A stretch of DNA of 64,000 nucleotides from Sipunculus nudus (taxonomy: Eukaryota > Annelida > Sipuncula > Golfingiida > Sipunculidae): assembly GCA_026874595.1 (NCBI GenBank), contig CM049307.1, positions 53,796,370-53,860,369 on the forward strand, read 5' to 3'. Every line of letters begins with the position of its first letter. Within the stretch, counting starts at the first letter, position 1. Under the pieces are notes generated by a model. It was not told the origin of the DNA, ran no database searches, and saw only the letters and a list, made by a program, of their open reading frames with translations. A program made the position numbers and the translations under genes. Below are positions 62,501 to 64,000 of this stretch, in pieces.

Positions 62501-63413
62501 TTAATATCTGGCATGTACACAGAAACTTTATAGAGGAATAAGTGGTTTTGATATAAGGCAGTCCTGAAGAGTGAAAATAGATTTCTAATAAAAAATTGAG
62601 GTTTTTCCTTAATATCTCGAAGGAACGAAGTCCTATTGACCCAATTTTTCAGCATGGTAGGAGATTTTGGGGACATCTAACTGTATGCCGAATTTCAGAT
62701 TCGTAGGTCCAACCGTGTCCAAACGTGCCAGTCTTACGGACCGACATCCGGATATCCGGACGGATGGACGAACGGACAGACAGACGGACAGACGACGGAA
62801 AATGGACCACGATTATAGCTCAGATGACTTATAGTCAGCTGAGCTAAAAAGTGCCTGAGATCCATTCCTTTTTTGGTGGCCTAAATTTGGTTTCTAATGT
62901 CATTGTAAAATTATCATTATTTGTTTGTTATGAATAATATTAGCCTGAATATATGATCTTTGGTCAGAAATGACCTACACTAAATATATATACAGCAGCT
63001 GCAAGCACACTGTAAGCATCAATACCCCATGTGTAGACTGTTCCACTAACAGTTCATCTGGTTTTTCAGACTTTATTCAAAAGAGATTATTTTTTAATTC
63101 GGAAATTTGCAAATTTTTATACAAATTACTAAAAAATGACAAACATAATTAAGATCCAAAATCATATATATACAAGTCTGAAACCTCCTTATTTGAAAGT
63201 TTGTAAAAATAAGTAAAAATTAGTATAAATTAAAACCAGTGGGTGCCAGTTGGTGGAAAAGACAAATGCTTAACAGTAGAGTGTGCAGTTTTAATTAATA
63301 CACTTAATTAGTCCCTCACCCAAGACAGCCTGCTCCTCCCAGCCCACGTTCTATGTCCAGTCCACTGAACAGCACACGAATCCCCTTGTTCACACCACCC
63401 AAAATGTTCTCAG
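50561..63413 (-). CDS. IVD: Isovaleryl-CoA dehydrogenase, 3' part of the gene (partial)
   Basis: Terminal exons of a flavin acyl-CoA dehydrogenase: 54222-54303, 52217-52321, 51245-51317 and 50561-50694, preceded by one of two alternative 94-nt exons (56291-56384 or 63320-63413). Phases agree throughout. The encoded C-terminal ~161 residues contain 'SGLDIER' with the Glu that serves as catalytic base in IVD, '[11 protein letters not shown]', '[10 protein letters not shown]', '[10 protein letters not shown]', '[11 protein letters not shown]', '[10 protein letters not shown]', '[18 protein letters not shown]' and '[10 protein letters not shown]' at the C-terminus, closely matching vertebrate IVD. 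The enzyme converts isovaleryl-CoA to 3-methylcrotonyl-CoA in mitochondrial leucine breakdown. The N-terminal exons and mitochondrial targeting peptide lie beyond 64000. Oddities are the duplicated catalytic exon and a half-exon duplication in the last-but-two intron. Confidence 0.9.
51292..51567 (-). repeat. 138-bp tandem duplication copying half of an IVD exon
   Basis: 51292-51429 and 51430-51567 are near-identical tandem copies. Each holds the first 26 nt of the IVD exon at 51245-51317, its acceptor (ACTTGCAG) and the left arm of the fold-back element. In transcription order the extra acceptor comes first. An exon opened there would read GAC TGT GCT GCA GTC ATC, then CTG ATG GCC TAG, a stop within 10 codons. 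Confidence 0.9.
51348..51723. mobile_element. Fold-back element of nested palindromes in an IVD intron
   Basis: The left arm (TATGTCACAGGCGAAATTAG, twice, at 51355 and 51493) is the inverse of the right end (CTAATTTCGCCTGTGACATA). Between them are repeated near-palindromes bounded by CCTAGG, such as CTAGGCGGATTTAAAATCC and GGCGAGATTGAAATTTTGAT in both orientations. The whole can fold into one long hairpin or several short ones. Non-coding. TA-rich flanks prevent a firm target duplication call. Confidence 0.85.
52646..52945. repeat. Dispersed repeat remnant plus a ~240-bp segment repeated at 59640
   Basis: Opens with AAGGACCTATGGGTCACAGC (the head of the 58548 family), then about 52710-52935 repeats about 59640-59960 closely ('CTGGTTTTGTGTGGTAATAA', 'AATAATAAGAGAATCGTATG'). 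The later copy has about 60 extra bases inside. Both lie in IVD introns. Confidence 0.75.
53000..54133 (+). repeat. (GGAC)n-tailed dispersed repeat in an IVD intron
   Basis: Two monomers of the family at 45640-46998, with the tail (GGACGGACGGACGGACAGAC and AGTCAGCCGAGCTAAG) only after the second. Here the base after CTAA is G rather than A, which marks CTAA as the probable end of conserved sequence. Confidence 0.75.
54304..56290. other. IVD intron between the proximal alternative exon and the next exon
   Basis: AT-rich, 2.0 kb, with no exon or clear mobile element recognised. Confidence 0.5.
56291..56384 (-). CDS. IVD: IVD alternative exon B (proximal copy, 94 nt)
   Basis: Acceptor GTCTTGTAG and donor GGGTAAGC. 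Enters in phase 1 and leaves in phase 2, joining the exon at 54303. Reads [10 protein letters not shown], then [12 protein letters not shown], then AILAAGPLG. This copy is closer to vertebrate IVD than exon A at the residues after the catalytic Glu (Leu at Glu+4, Pro at Glu+8). A second acceptor 5 nt further in (TTCAG) is possible but would break the frame. Confidence 0.85.
58548..59627 (+). repeat. Dispersed repeat with ~302-bp tandem units carrying AGGTCAAGGTCA
   Basis: The head is GAGACCTATGGGTCATGGCG. Then come about three units at a 302-306 bp spacing, each with AGGTCAAGGTCA (58821, 59123, 59424), CATCTTCGAAC and CCCGCTCACAAG. The tail has GGACGCCGGACGGACTGACG, then a hairpin AGCCCATCAGCC...GGCTGAGGGCT before an A-run. 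Non-coding. Confidence 0.8.
60880..62850 (+). repeat. (GGAC)n-tailed dispersed repeat, three monomers
   Basis: Three head-to-tail monomers (about 60880-61395, 61500-62060 and 62190-62850), only the last carrying the GGACGGATGGACG, GACAGACGGACAGACG and CAGCTGAGCTAAAAA tail. About 61785-62215 is over 98 percent identical by eye to 45940-46375. Confidence 0.8.
63320..63413 (-). CDS. IVD: IVD alternative exon A (distal copy, 94 nt)
   Basis: Acceptor TTGTGTACAG and donor GGGTGAGG. Same length and phases as exon B. Reads [11 protein letters not shown], then [12 protein letters not shown], then GLGGAGCLG. The catalytic Glu and 'SGLDIER' are kept, but Glu+4 is Gly instead of Leu, Glu+8 is Cys instead of Pro, and Tyr of 'IYVL' is Arg. 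No other IVD exon lies between it and exon B, so it can only splice into the shared downstream exons. Intact frame and splice sites argue it is functional or only recently lost. Confidence 0.75.
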
Positions 63414-64000
63414 CTGTACACAAAATAGATTATACAGGATAAAACTAAACCAAGGGGTTTTCTTGACAGAATCTTGCACTAGCACTACATGATATTCTCT
63501 TAGTATAAAAAGGGCACACCATGCAGCAAATGGCTACCGATGAATAGGTTGGATGGGAAGAGAATGTAAGGCTGCTTTTCCATGTATGCGTTGACACATG
63601 GGTAGTCCTTTTCCATAAAATGGTTTTGTGTGCATTTACCTTACTGACATTGCTTAATGGTATCAAAAACACTAGGACAGCACAAGTATATAGGGAAACC
63701 CAACATGTGACATTATAAAGTTGGAATTCCAATCTGTTTGCCGCATGACAAAAGCAGAAATCCAGCACTGCTAGATTCCAAAACTGATGCATGAGTTAGT
63801 CTACTCATTTTGTCATGGGGCAATGGCACACATTGATATAAATCTTTTGGGTTTTCACTTGATGGATTTCATCACTCAGCTGCTGCATGGCTAACCCATG
63901 ACACAGAGAAATACCCTTGGACATAGACAGCCTCAATACCATCTCTGTGATATAGGAAATCAAAATCTGAGATTTACTCATGATCATCTTATTAATAAAC
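63414..64000. other. IVD intron at the right edge
   Basis: No exon recognised. The next upstream IVD exon must lie beyond the window. Confidence 0.6.

Larger units (their letters stand above)
56385..63319. other. IVD intronic DNA between the two alternative exons
   Basis: 6.9 kb with no other exon recognised. It holds a C-rich run (58040-58075), a ~300-bp tandem-repeat element (58548-59627), segments repeated elsewhere in the gene (58256-58543, 59640-59960) and three monomers of the (GGAC)n-tailed family (60880-62850). Confidence 0.65.

Noticed and set aside
63320-63413. Exon A as part of a second, separate IVD gene
   Set aside because: On the minus strand its downstream exons would have to lie between 63320 and 56384, and none are present.

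Overview
The window is eukaryotic nuclear DNA, most likely from a bivalve or other mollusc. This is inferred from short phase-consistent exons in long AT-rich introns, many short non-autonomous DNA transposons, and dispersed non-coding repeats with internal tandem arrays and (GGAC)n tails. I see no operons, CRISPR array, rRNA, convincing tRNA gene or viral gene. All exon joins were made by eye from splice sites, reading phase and family motifs.

Layout: (1) 3.8-23.6 kb holds two tandem minus-strand genes for membrane-anchored short-chain dehydrogenases of the RDH/HSD17B6/DHRS9 type. Each has 4 coding exons of identical lengths (328+265+164+239 nt) and encodes 331 aa. Their upstream DNA is also duplicated. 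In the downstream copy it has since gained a SINE-like insert, a 35-bp minisatellite and a 1,087-bp hAT-like element. (2) 27.6-32.3 kb holds a complete plus-strand ankyrin-repeat gene with a C-terminal SOCS box (ASB type, 4 exons, 505 aa). (3) 33.1-42.2 kb holds a complete minus-strand secreted type-B carboxylesterase/cholinesterase-like gene (11 exons, 612 aa). It converges on the ASB gene, and the two have facing poly(A) signals. (4) 42.3-50.0 kb is repeat-dominated intergenic DNA. (5) 50.6-63.4 kb holds the 3' part of a minus-strand isovaleryl-CoA dehydrogenase (IVD) gene, whose 5' exons lie beyond the window.

The most notable observation is in IVD. The exon carrying the catalytic Glu occurs twice, at 56291-56384 and 63320-63413. 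Both copies are 94 nt, with the same entry and exit phase, intact splice sites and about 20/31 identical residues. Since 94 is not a multiple of 3, using both would frameshift into a stop, so they look like a mutually exclusive exon pair. The second copy changes residues next to the catalytic base. Downstream in the same gene, a 138-bp tandem duplication has copied half an exon with its splice acceptor, next to a fold-back element built of nested palindromes.

The genes do not form an evident pathway: they cover retinoid/steroid-type oxidoreduction, ubiquitin-ligase substrate recognition, ester hydrolysis and leucine breakdown.
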